Below are positions 9,246 through 16,280 of a DNA stretch of 64,000 nucleotides, piece by piece. This DNA comes from Anaerolineales bacterium (GTDB lineage Bacteria; Chloroflexota; Anaerolineae; Anaerolineales; RBG-16-64-43): positions 28,782 to 92,781 of the forward strand of contig JAFGCU010000037.1 of the NCBI GenBank assembly GCA_016932475.1, given 5' to 3'. Below the pieces are notes generated by a model. It was not told the origin of the DNA. It saw only the letters and a list, made by a program, of their open reading frames with translations, and did not search any database. The stretch's first letter is position 1; each line of letters starts with the position of its first letter. The position numbers were made by a program, and so were the translations under genes.

Positions 9246-10475
9246 TCATTCTTCGTTCCCCAATGTCCGGGTCGGATACGACCCCAGTTCGCGGACGAAC
9301 TCGGTGTGCGTGCGCATCTCTTCCAGCGCTTCCACCACCTTCGGATCCGCGGCATCGCCCTCGAAATCCAGATAGAACAGGTAATGCCACGGCTTCTTGC
9401 GGTCCGGGCGGGATTCGATCTTGTTCAGGTTGATGCCGCGCTGCGCGAGCACGTTCAGGCAGGAGTGCAGCGCGCCGGGTTTGTGGCGGGTGGCGAAGAT
9501 CAGCGAGGTCTTGGACGGCTTGCCGATCGGCCGAGCCTCCTTCGAAAGCAGGAGGAAGCGGGTGTAATTCGCCTGGACATCCTGGATCGAGCGGGCGATG
9601 ATGTTCAGCCCGTAGATTTTCGCCGCCGTTTCGCTGGCGATCGCCGCGCGGTCCGGCCGTTTTTCCTGTGCCAGAATTTTTGCCGCGCCGGCCGTGTCGT
9701 ACACCGGGACCGCTTCCCAATGCTGGGAGGAGATCCAGCGCGCGCACTGCTCGAGCGCCTGCGGATGGCTGATCACCTGGCGGACCGTATCCACCTCCAC
9801 CCCCGGCGGCAGCATCGCGCATTCCCGGACCGGAAGGATGAATTCCCCGATGATATGCAGGTCGTATTCCAGCAGCAGATCGTAGGAGGTGTGGATCGAG
9901 CCGGTGGTGGAATTTTCGACCGGCAGGAGGCCGGCTTCCACGCGGTCGCTCGTCACCGCCAGGCAGATTTCCTGGAAGGTCCGGCAGGGTGTGCGCGAGG
10001 TTTCCGAACCGATCCCGAGCAGAATCGCTTCCTCGGAGAAAGCACCGTGCTCTCCCTGGAAGGCGATCGAGGCCGGGGTGCGGTACGCCTCAAGCGCCGG
10101 TTTTTCGGCCGGCGGGCCGGCCAGATCCGGCCGCAGCGACTCCGCCTCGTGCAGGTAGACATGGCGGATCTCACCCGGGGTGCGTTCGGTATTCCAGAGG
10201 ATCAGGACGCGGATGCAGCGCGGAACGCTGCCGGCGACGTCGATCTCGTGCGCGCACAGCATCGCGGTATCCCGCCATCCGATCTCCCGGGCGGATAACG
10301 CCGGGAAGGCGGCGTTCAGGTCCGGCGTGGTGGTGAAGATGATCGCCGCCAGATCTTCCGGCAGGAATCCGTTGCGCTTGTGGATTTCCAGAAGCAATTC
10401 CTTGGTCCGCGCCGACAAGTCCTCGGATTTATTGCTGGGCGAGGTTGTCGCGCCTCGAATTCCCCGGACGGCCAT
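9246..10475 (-). CDS. pheA: AroH-type chorismate mutase - prephenate dehydratase - ACT fusion
   Basis: Converts chorismate to prephenate and then to phenylpyruvate. 409 residues in three parts. Residues 1-120 are an AroH-class chorismate mutase: [11 protein letters not shown] carries the two N-terminal Arg residues, followed by [21 protein letters not shown] and IRHVYL, matching the Bacillus AroH active site. Residues about 135-315 are prephenate dehydratase, with [21 protein letters not shown] and NYTRF. Residues about 322-405 are an ACT domain with the ESRP Phe-binding motif. Classical P-proteins use an AroQ-type mutase instead, so this arrangement is unusual. GGAGG sits 6 nt before the ATG. 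First structural gene after the attenuator. Confidence 0.95.
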   Translation of the reverse strand: MAVRGIRGATTSPSNKSEDLSARTKELLLEIHKRNGFLPEDLAAIIFTTTPDLNAAFPALSAREIGWRDTAMLCAHEIDVAGSVPRCIRVLILWNTERTPGEIRHVYLHEAESLRPDLAGPPAEKPALEAYRTPASIAFQGEHGAFSEEAILLGIGSETSRTPCRTFQEICLAVTSDRVEAGLLPVENSTTGSIHTSYDLLLEYDLHIIGEFILPVRECAMLPPGVEVDTVRQVISHPQALEQCARWISSQHWEAVPVYDTAGAAKILAQEKRPDRAAIASETAAKIYGLNIIARSIQDVQANYTRFLLLSKEARPIGKPSKTSLIFATRHKPGALHSCLNVLAQRGINLNKIESRPDRKKPWHYLFYLDFEGDAADPKVVEALEEMRTHTEFVRELGSYPTRTLGNEE

Positions 10476-10538
10476 GATGTTCCTCCGAATTTTCAGGTTT
10501 CCCTCCCGGAGGCCCGGGGCCTTTTCAGAGGGGTGGAT

Positions 10539-10572
10539 AAAAAAAAACCGCGAGGCCGTTTGGCCTCGCGGT
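10539..10572 (-). terminator. attenuator terminator of the aromatic operon
   Basis: Read on the minus strand: a perfect 11-bp stem ACCGCGAGGCC / GGCCTCGCGGT with an AAAC loop, followed directly by eight more U. It lies between the leader peptide stop (10607) and pheA (10475), the position of a leader terminator. Its 5' arm (10563-10570) can instead pair with the end of the leader coding region. Confidence 0.92.
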
Positions 10573-10618
10573 ATGTGTTGGGCGTGTTACCGGACTTGGA
10601 CCCTTCTCAACGCGAAGC
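10563..10618 (-). promoter_or_regulatory. antiterminator pairing of the Phe/Tyr attenuator
   Basis: GCUUCGCG (10618-10611, leader codons 22-24) pairs along 8 bp, one of them G-U, with CGCGAGGC (10570-10563), which is the 5' arm of the terminator. The two structures are mutually exclusive. A ribosome stalled on the Phe/Tyr run (10663-10640) leaves the first segment free; a ribosome at the leader stop covers it. This gives antitermination on starvation and termination when Phe and Tyr are plentiful. Pairing is seen in sequence; the mechanism is inferred. Confidence 0.75.
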
Positions 10619-10681
10619 GACGGCTGCCTTAGGGGCACCGTAAAAATACGCGTAAAAGAAGAAGCCCAGGTTCGATTGCAT
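10607..10681 (-). CDS. Phe/Tyr-rich leader peptide of the aromatic operon
   Basis: A 24-codon frame with ATG at 10681 and TGA at 10609-10607. It contains FFFYAYFY at codons 7-14: four Phe and three Tyr codons out of eight, with no Trp codon. It is followed by a stop, an alternative pairing segment and the GC terminator before pheA, the classical arrangement of a ribosome-mediated attenuator. No Shine-Dalgarno is visible; the predicted transcription start is only a few nt before the ATG, so translation is probably leaderless. An in-frame ATG at 10693 overlaps the -10 box and would not be transcribed. The peptide itself probably has no further role. Confidence 0.88.
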   Translation of the reverse strand: MQSNLGFFFYAYFYGAPKAAVASR

Positions 10682-10691
10682 AATGTAAGGC

Positions 10692-10720
10692 ATGTTAGCA
10701 TAAGCGGCAAATACTGTCAA
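10692..10720 (-). promoter_or_regulatory. promoter of the aromatic amino acid operon
   Basis: Minus strand: a perfect -35 TTGACA (10720-10715), exactly 17 bp spacer, and -10 TAACAT (10697-10692, 4 of 6). Transcription would start near 10685, immediately before the leader peptide ATG at 10681. It serves the attenuator and the whole pheA-to-aroQ operon. Confidence 0.8.
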
Positions 10721-11198
10721 GCTCGAATTCTTAATTCAATTTGTAATGGCATAGGCCATAATTCAAGACGCTTTCGATCCGCTTGTTCGTTCCTAAGCGT
10801 CACAATTTCACCTACTTTTGGCCAGCCAGCGAAAAATAAATCTTCCCCATTATTCTCCAACCATTCTTCTAGCTGCGCAATTCCGCGAGATCTCTCAAAT
10901 TCTGCAACCCTTCGTCTTCAAGTTTGTTTGAGATGCTATCAAGGGTTGGAAATTGAGCTGTAAAATCATCATCCGTAAAAAGTACGATATCTTCTAACCC
11001 TCCAAGAAAACCTGCATTTTTTCTTCCGATAAGTTCCTTTATCTCATCAAATTGATCTGGATTCGTTTCACAGAAGCTAACCGATGTCAAAAGATGACCT
11101 TCCTCGAGCGGAAGATGATCGAAAACGTCAAAGCCCCCTTTCGTGATTTCCGTGATTGGAACGCGATCTGCGCATGGGCCAGGGGAATTGCGGATGCG
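10717..11198 (-). pseudogene. broken AT-rich gene upstream of the aromatic operon
   Basis: Two overlapping frames read as one protein. The first (11198-10869) has protein-like acidic text such as GGFDVFDHLPLEEGHLL and ELIGRKNAGFLGGLEDIV and ends TAG after DLAELRS. The second frame then continues with LEEWLENNGEDLFFAGWP and ends TGA at 10719-10717. One frameshift near 10880-10900 would join them. No ATG exists in the first frame after its upstream stop at 11199-11201, so the 5' end also looks lost. I do not recognise the family. Base composition is clearly lower in GC than the neighbours. Its stop overlaps the -35 box of the aromatic operon. Confidence 0.55.
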
Positions 11199-11264
11199 TT
11201 AAAATAACACACCGAGTGCCGCCATTTTGGAGCGGATATTCAGTCATCCTTAGAAAGGTTCCTC

Positions 11265-12179
11265 ATGACCCAAACCTGGACCGCCGAGAACATTCCCGAC
11301 CTGACCGGAAAAATCGTTGTCGTCACCGGAGCCAACAGCGGCATCGGTTATGAAGAAGCCCGGGCGCTGGCCGGCAAAAAGGCAACTGTGATCCTTGCCT
11401 GCCGCAACGAGGAAAAAGGCCGGGCCGCCGCCGCGCGGATCGTTGCGGAACATACACAAGCCGGTGTTGAGCTTATGCGGGTAAACCTATCCGACCTGGC
11501 TTCCATACGCCGCTTCGCCGGCGAATTCGCCGCCCGCTTCGATCGGCTCGATATCCTGATCAATAACGCGGGGATCATGGCGGTTCCGCCCGGAAAGACG
11601 GCGGACGGCTTCGAATTGCAGTTCGGCACCAATCACTTGGGACATTTCGCGCTTACAGGGCTCCTGATCGAGCGCATCCTCCACACACCCCGCGCCCGAA
11701 TCGTCACCGTCAGCAGCGGCGGACATCGTTTTGCCGCAATGGACTTCGGCAATCTCAACGCAGAAAAAGGCTATGACCCGCAAAGAGCCTATGCCCAGAG
11801 CAAACTTGCCAACCTGCTCTTCACCTACGAGCTGCAGAGGCGTTTGGAATCCGCGGGGGCGGATGCCATCTCCACGGCGGCCCACCCCGGCTGGACGGCG
11901 ACCAATCTCGGACCGGATTGGCGGATGGTCAGGTTTATCAGCAAGTTAATCGCCCAAGAGGCGGCGATGGGCGCGTTGCCGGAGTTGTACGCCGCCACCG
12001 CGCCGGAGGTCCGCGGGGCCGATTATTACGGCCCGGGCGGCTTCCAGGAAATACGCGGGTATCCGGTAAAAGTCCAATCCAGTAATCGATCCCACGATCG
12101 GGATGCGGCCTTCAAGCTTTGGAAGGTTTCAGAAGAAATGACCGGGGTGCGGTTCCTGGATTCAGGTGCGTCCACCTGA
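11265..12179 (+). CDS. short-chain dehydrogenase/reductase
   Basis: A 304-residue classical/extended SDR of the retinol dehydrogenase- or protochlorophyllide reductase-like type. TGANSGIG (21-28) binds the cofactor, CRN at 46-48 suggests NADP preference, NNAG is at 100-103, the catalytic Ser lies in VTVSSGG near 150 and the YAQSK pair is Tyr176/Lys180. HPGWTATNLG is a common post-active-site segment. The substrate cannot be named from sequence. The nearest plus-strand gene is far away, so it is probably monocistronic. AAAGG lies before the ATG. Confidence 0.9.
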   Translation: MTQTWTAENIPDLTGKIVVVTGANSGIGYEEARALAGKKATVILACRNEEKGRAAAARIVAEHTQAGVELMRVNLSDLASIRRFAGEFAARFDRLDILINNAGIMAVPPGKTADGFELQFGTNHLGHFALTGLLIERILHTPRARIVTVSSGGHRFAAMDFGNLNAEKGYDPQRAYAQSKLANLLFTYELQRRLESAGADAISTAAHPGWTATNLGPDWRMVRFISKLIAQEAAMGALPELYAATAPEVRGADYYGPGGFQEIRGYPVKVQSSNRSHDRDAAFKLWKVSEEMTGVRFLDSGAST

Positions 12180-12494
12180 TCCAATAATCCAATAGGATCG
12201 ATAACATCCGTCCCATCCGGCCTCTTCGGCATCCGCCGGGTTGTCTCTTCATCATCGTGCTGAGTGCCGCTCGTCACCTACTGCCAAAGGCAGTGGTTTT
12301 GAAACCTAGTAAAAAAACTCCGTCCCTCACGCTGAGAGCGCCGGTGTTTTTGATTGACAGCAGCGGTCTGAAGCGCCGCCCGCAGATCCGCTATCCGCCG
12401 CCGCACAGGGGATGGGCCGCGGGGGTGATTAAAGGCAAAGCGGCGGCGGGCCGATTACCATTCGCCCGCCGCCGCCGATTTGCCCGGACGGTTT
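12180..12494. other. 315-bp convergent intergenic region
   Basis: It lies between the converging SDR and ABC exporter genes. No gene is visible. It contains a strong GC hairpin (CGGCGGCGGGC at 12441-12451 facing GCCCGCCGCCG at 12464-12474), probably the exporter operon's terminator although its U tract is poor. Confidence 0.5.
12441..12474 (-). terminator. GC hairpin after the ABC exporter operon
   Basis: An 11-bp perfect stem with a 12-nt loop, 20 bp past the last exporter gene. On the minus strand it is followed by CTTTGCCTTTAAT, only modestly U-rich. Confidence 0.5.
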
Positions 12495-13289
12495 TTAAAT
12501 ATACAGGTCGCGTTTATTATAGAACCAGTATGCCGCCGCCACGCAGACGACGACGATCGTCGCCGAAAGCAGCAGGTACGCGCCGTCCAACGTGCCGGTC
12601 TGTAAAAGTTCCCCCGCGTCGAAATATTTAAACGGCGTGAAGTATTTCAAGAAATCCAGGTCTTTCTGCATGGCGGAGATGACCGACATGAAGTAGGTAG
12701 CCAGGATGATTCCAACGGCGGCCGATCCGGAGAGCTTGTACTGTTTCATCGCGCAGCCCAGCAACAGGCCGATGGCCAGGAAGATCAGCTCTATGGCAAA
12801 CATGGCCTGCATCTCGAGCGCCAGGAAATCATAGAAAGCTTGGTCGGGGCTGTACGAGCGCACCGCAAGAAGCGAGATCGCCCAGGTGATCAGCACGAAG
12901 GCAATGCAGTTGACCAGGGCGGTCAGCGCTTTGGCCGTGATGACTCGGCTGCGCGACACCGGCAGCACCAGCGAAAATTCGACTGTCTTGTCGCGCTCCT
13001 CTTTTGAGATGATGCCGCTGCCCCACATTGCCGCCGCGATGGCGCCCATCAACCCAAAGTAGATGAACATGATGCCGTAGAAACCGGTGATCGTGGTCAG
13101 GTTGAAGGCGCGCATGCTCAGGGCATCCAGCACTGCCGGGGGCATGGAATCCATAATTTTCGCCATCTCGGGGTCGCCGACAAAACCGGAAAATTTTGCC
13201 GCCGCCATAAAGATCAGCAGCCCGATAATAAAGCTCCAGATCAGCAGCGATTTAACGTTGGCTTTCAGTTCATAAAAAAAGATGTTCAT
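12495..13289 (-). CDS. ABC-2 type exporter permease
   Basis: 264 residues with about six membrane helices, for example LLIWSFIIGLLIFMAAAKF near residue 15 and ATIVVVCVAAAYWFY at the end. The cytoplasmic ISKEERDKTVEFSLVLPVSR segment is typical of ABC-2 permeases that couple to an NatA/BcrA-like ATPase. The start at 13289 follows AAGGAGG; an upstream in-frame start would extend into the previous gene. With the permease and ATPase upstream it forms a three-gene exporter. The cargo is unknown; homologues move ions, peptides or antibiotics. Confidence 0.88.
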   Translation of the reverse strand: MNIFFYELKANVKSLLIWSFIIGLLIFMAAAKFSGFVGDPEMAKIMDSMPPAVLDALSMRAFNLTTITGFYGIMFIYFGLMGAIAAAMWGSGIISKEERDKTVEFSLVLPVSRSRVITAKALTALVNCIAFVLITWAISLLAVRSYSPDQAFYDFLALEMQAMFAIELIFLAIGLLLGCAMKQYKLSGSAAVGIILATYFMSVISAMQKDLDFLKYFTPFKYFDAGELLQTGTLDGAYLLLSATIVVVCVAAAYWFYNKRDLYI

Positions 13290-13300
13290 CAGGCGCCTCC

Positions 13301-14110
13301 TTACGACACCGCTGAAATGTCGCGGCGGGTGTACAGCCAATAACTTGCCGCCACCGCGATCACGGTGACCGCTGCGTTGAGCAGGACCAGCGGCGCATTA
13401 TATGCGCCGTGCTGGACGATGTACGCGGCATCCAAGTGTTTAAAGGGCGTGACGAGTTCCAGCTTCACATCGCCAAGGATGCCGCTAAATGCACTTAATA
13501 CGTACATCCCGAACCCCAGGCCGAGGGCATACGGCGTCACGCTGCGCACCCGCTTGACCAGCAGCGAAACCACCAGCCCGACACTCAAGAAAAAGAGCTG
13601 GAAGATTAGGATGCCGATCAGCAGCAGGATCAGCGTGCCTGGTTCGTATGCGTGCTCGCCGCGGAAAAGCGTGATCGCGGTGAAACTGGCCGCCCACACC
13701 ACCAGGTTGGTGATGGTCAGGCTGGTCATCGCGGCCAGCAGTTTACTGGTCAGAATCTGCCCACGGCTTACCGGCTTGGTCATCAGAAAATCGGCGGTCA
13801 GCTCGCTCTCTTCGATCGAGACCAGCCCAAAGCCGTAGTTGCCGGCTTGGATAGCCAAGCAGAGCTGGACGAACATAAGGACGAAACTAAAAAAACCCAG
13901 CACGGTGGCAAGATCCATTCTGTCCATGCCGAAGGCAACCCGCAATTCCTGCGGGTACTTTTCCATAAATTCGTTCATCAACGCCGCCTGGTCGGCGAAT
14001 ACCGGGAACATGGCAAAAAAGAAAACGATCAGGAATGCCATAGACAACGACCAAATGACGATCGATTTTAGCCGTATGAGAAATTCGTGTCGGTAGATGG
14101 TTGCGCTCAT
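13301..14110 (-). CDS. ABC-2 type exporter permease
   Basis: 269 residues, six predicted membrane helices, with the same overall layout as the downstream permease: SIVIWSLSMAFLIVFFFAM near the N-terminus, IEESELTADFLMTKPVSR between helices 2 and 3, and YWLYTRRD at the C-terminus. The two permeases are diverged paralogues (compare EERDKTVEFSLVLPVSR and YWFYNKRD) and probably form a heterodimer. It begins 9 bp after the ATPase gene. Confidence 0.88.
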   Translation of the reverse strand: MSATIYRHEFLIRLKSIVIWSLSMAFLIVFFFAMFPVFADQAALMNEFMEKYPQELRVAFGMDRMDLATVLGFFSFVLMFVQLCLAIQAGNYGFGLVSIEESELTADFLMTKPVSRGQILTSKLLAAMTSLTITNLVVWAASFTAITLFRGEHAYEPGTLILLLIGILIFQLFFLSVGLVVSLLVKRVRSVTPYALGLGFGMYVLSAFSGILGDVKLELVTPFKHLDAAYIVQHGAYNAPLVLLNAAVTVIAVAASYWLYTRRDISAVS

Positions 14111-14119
14111 CGCTGCCGC

Positions 14120-14992
14120 CTATTCGTAGTAGTGCATGAAAATTTCTTCGAGGGTCGGCTCTTCGATGGTCACATCTTCCAGCTTCATGCCGCCGATTTT
14201 CTTGACCACCGCGTTGATGTCGCCCTTGAAGAAGAAGCTCACCGTGCCATTGTCGGTTTGCACATTGGTCACGCCCGCCATCTTGACATCGGCCGGTTTC
14301 AGTTCCTTGGCCGTCACGCACACCTTTTTATAATTGTTCTTTTGCAGGGCGCGGATGTCGGAGATCTCCACGATCTTGCCCTCGCGGATGATCCCTACCC
14401 GGTTGCACAGCCGCTGGACTTCGCCCAGAATGTGGGAGGAGAAGAAGACGGTCACGCCGCGCGCGTTTTCCTTGCGGATCAGATCGAAGAACTTGCGTTG
14501 CATCAGCGGATCGAGCCCGGCGGTCGGCTCATCGAGGAACAGCAGTTTGGGGCTGTGCAGCAGTCCCTGGACGATCCCAACCTTTTTCTTGTTGCCATAG
14601 GAAAGGTCGCTGATGCGCCGGTTCATTTCCAGTTCCATGTACTCGGATAGTTCGCGCATCCGCTGGGTGCAGTCGCCGTCGAAGAAACTGGCGGAATACT
14701 TGAGCAGATCGATGACTTTCATGCCTTCGTAGTAAAAGACCTCGGAAGGGAGATAGCCGATGTCGCGGCGGATCTCCGGCCCGTGGGTGGTCACATCCTT
14801 GCCGAAGATTTTGGCGCTTCCACTGGTCGGGTGGATCAGGGATAGCAGCAGGCGGATGGTGGTCGACTTCCCGGCGCCGTTCGGACCGATGAAGCCGAAG
14901 ATTTCCCCCTGTTCTTCATTGAAAGAGACGTCCACAATGCCGCGGGATTTGCCGTAATACTTCGTGAGTTTACTGACTTCGATGACGCTCAT
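14120..14992 (-). CDS. ABC exporter ATP-binding subunit
   Basis: 290 residues. The nucleotide-binding domain covers residues 1-220: Walker A GPNGAGKST near 38, a signature written LSYGNKKK near 130, Walker B LLFLDEP near 150 and the switch His in FSSHILGE near 187. Residues 220-290 are a C-terminal extension of the BcrA/NatA type ending in EEPTLEEIF. First gene of the exporter operon, with AAAGGAG 7 nt before the ATG. The signature LSYGN, where LSGGQ is usual, is common in this subfamily. Confidence 0.93.
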   Translation of the reverse strand: MSVIEVSKLTKYYGKSRGIVDVSFNEEQGEIFGFIGPNGAGKSTTIRLLLSLIHPTSGSAKIFGKDVTTHGPEIRRDIGYLPSEVFYYEGMKVIDLLKYSASFFDGDCTQRMRELSEYMELEMNRRISDLSYGNKKKVGIVQGLLHSPKLLFLDEPTAGLDPLMQRKFFDLIRKENARGVTVFFSSHILGEVQRLCNRVGIIREGKIVEISDIRALQKNNYKKVCVTAKELKPADVKMAGVTNVQTDNGTVSFFFKGDINAVVKKIGGMKLEDVTIEEPTLEEIFMHYYE

Positions 14993-15055
14993 AGAATTGC
15001 TCCTTTGGGCGGGGAGAGGTGAAAAATAACGGTTTGGGAGTATCCAATCCAGAAG

Positions 15056-15061
15056 ATTATA
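15056..15061 (-). promoter_or_regulatory. candidate -10 box of the ABC exporter operon
   Basis: A perfect TATAAT on the minus strand, 63 bp before the ATPase start. No good -35 at 16-18 bp. Confidence 0.4.
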
Positions 15062-15245
15062 TATCCAGAATCATGAAAAGGAAGGTTCCGAGGTCGGTTT
15101 TTACGCGTCTCCGGCTCCAAACCCCGCCGGAATGGAGAGGCCGACGCCGGAAAGCCTGTCCGCCGGCTGCTCTTCGGCACGTTTTTCCGGATTTGGATAC
15201 AATCCGTGAATAGGCAAATCCGGACAAATACCAGGAGGATATGGC

Positions 15246-15914
15246 ATGCATACCCAAAAGGGCAAACGAAGGCTCTATTCGGTTATCATCGTCTCCATCC
15301 TCGCCGCGCTGTCCTGCACGTTTCCCGTCGGCACGGAGACCCCATCCACCCTCACCGTGACGTCTCCCGCCTCCACGGAGTCCGCCACGCCGACCGTATC
15401 CGCGGCCGCTCCAACCGAACCCGGACCCATCCATACGGTCGCCCCGTCGCCCACCCCCACGCAGACGCCCGTTCCCCCCACCCCCACCTTCGATTTCTCC
15501 GGCTGGCTCGCGGTGGTCGGCACCTGGTCCGGTTGCGTGGACGACCCGGCACCCGGCGTGCCGTATCCGGCCGCGCACTGCACCGCCCCATCGGGCAATT
15601 TTGTGACGCTATGGATTAAAAACACCTGCGTCATCGGCGAATATTGCGGCAACTACGTTAAAGCCCGGTTTGAAAGCGAGTTCATCCTGTTGAAACTGAC
15701 GCTGCTCGGCATCCAGGGTCCCGTCGTCTGGATGCACGGGGAATCCAGCGCTATGTACCCGGATGCCACGACGGATGTGGCGATCCAGCGCGAGGGGAAC
15801 ACGGTGAAGGTCACCGAGAAGGCGGGGCACAGGGAGATCCTTGTCCTGCCGCGCGGATGTGATTCGGTCATCGTCGGGAACACCGGGATCGGGTGCTTCG
15901 ACTACTTGGCATAA
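15246..15914 (+). CDS. secreted lipoprotein, function unknown
   Basis: 222 residues. An N-terminal signal (positively charged start, then SVIIVSILAALSC) ends in a somewhat non-canonical lipobox with Cys24. A Ser/Thr/Pro-rich linker runs to about residue 80 (PTPTQTPVPPTPT), then comes a compact domain with several Cys (WSGCVDDPAPG, HCTAP, NTCVIGEYCG) that may form disulfides outside the cell. I do not recognise the domain. AGGAGG lies 7 nt before this ATG; an ATG at 15241 is too close to it. It is followed by a hairpin terminator. Confidence 0.75.
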   Translation: MHTQKGKRRLYSVIIVSILAALSCTFPVGTETPSTLTVTSPASTESATPTVSAAAPTEPGPIHTVAPSPTPTQTPVPPTPTFDFSGWLAVVGTWSGCVDDPAPGVPYPAAHCTAPSGNFVTLWIKNTCVIGEYCGNYVKARFESEFILLKLTLLGIQGPVVWMHGESSAMYPDATTDVAIQREGNTVKVTEKAGHREILVLPRGCDSVIVGNTGIGCFDYLA

Positions 15915-15981
15915 GGCGCCTTGCGGCTTTTTTCCATCGACCGCAAGCAATCGGGGTAGGAACGGGAAGTCCAAATATCGG

Positions 15982-16013
15982 AAAGGAGAGGGAGAATACG
16001 ATCCCTCTCCTTT
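15982..16013 (+). terminator. hairpin terminator after the lipoprotein gene
   Basis: A 12-bp perfect stem AAAGGAGAGGGA / TCCCTCTCCTTT with an 8-nt loop, followed by a short GTATATG tract. It lies 68 bp after the lipoprotein stop. Confidence 0.55.
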
Positions 16014-16053
16014 GTATATGCGATGCACCCGGCGCAAATCAAGCGAGGGATGA

Positions 16054-16200
16054 ATGGTGAATCTCTATCATGTGGATGCATTTACCGATACGCCATTTAT
16101 GGGCAATCCGGCCGGCGTCTGCCTGTTGGATGAGCCCAGAAGCGATAGGTGGATGGCGCAAATCGCCCGCAGCGCATGGATGCCGGCGGGTGTGATTTAA
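16054..16200 (+). pseudogene. truncated phzF-like isomerase gene
   Basis: The first 38 of 48 codons encode the conserved N-terminus of PhzF-family isomerases: VNLYHVDAFTDTPFMGNPAG followed by a VCLLDE segment. Similarity stops at about MAQIAR; nine unrelated codons then lead to TAA at 16198-16200, which touches the left arm of a long palindromic repeat. Full-length PhzF proteins have about 260-300 residues, so more than four fifths is missing. A GAGGGA ribosome site is still present. It looks like a gene cut by the event that brought in the repeat. Confidence 0.8.
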
Positions 16201-16280
16201 ACCACCAAGGCGCCAAGGAACAAAGAAAACGTAACCGCCGTGTTTTCTTTGTTCCTTGGTGCCTTGGTGTCTTGGCGGTG
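16201..16280. repeat. long inverted repeat (ACCAAGGCGCCAAGG family)
   Basis: ACCACCAAGGCGCC followed by AAGGAACAAAGAAAAC (16201-16230) faces GTTTTCTTTGTTCC followed by TTGGTGCCTTGGTGTCTTGG (16242-16275), nearly perfect over about 30 bp with a 10-nt centre. Related palindromes are at 55571-55620 and 55709-55760, and a related direct array is near 40540. Confidence 0.85.

Noticed and set aside
10539..10681. T-box riboswitch in place of a leader peptide.
   Set aside because: The leader from promoter to terminator is only about 145 nt, has no T-box consensus and instead has a stop-terminated Phe/Tyr frame.
10525..10710. A 61-codon minus-strand frame through the attenuator, and an in-frame ATG at 10693 as leader start.
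   Set aside because: The 61-codon frame crosses the terminator and is Arg/Pro-rich. The ATG at 10693 overlaps the -10 box, so it would not be in the mRNA.
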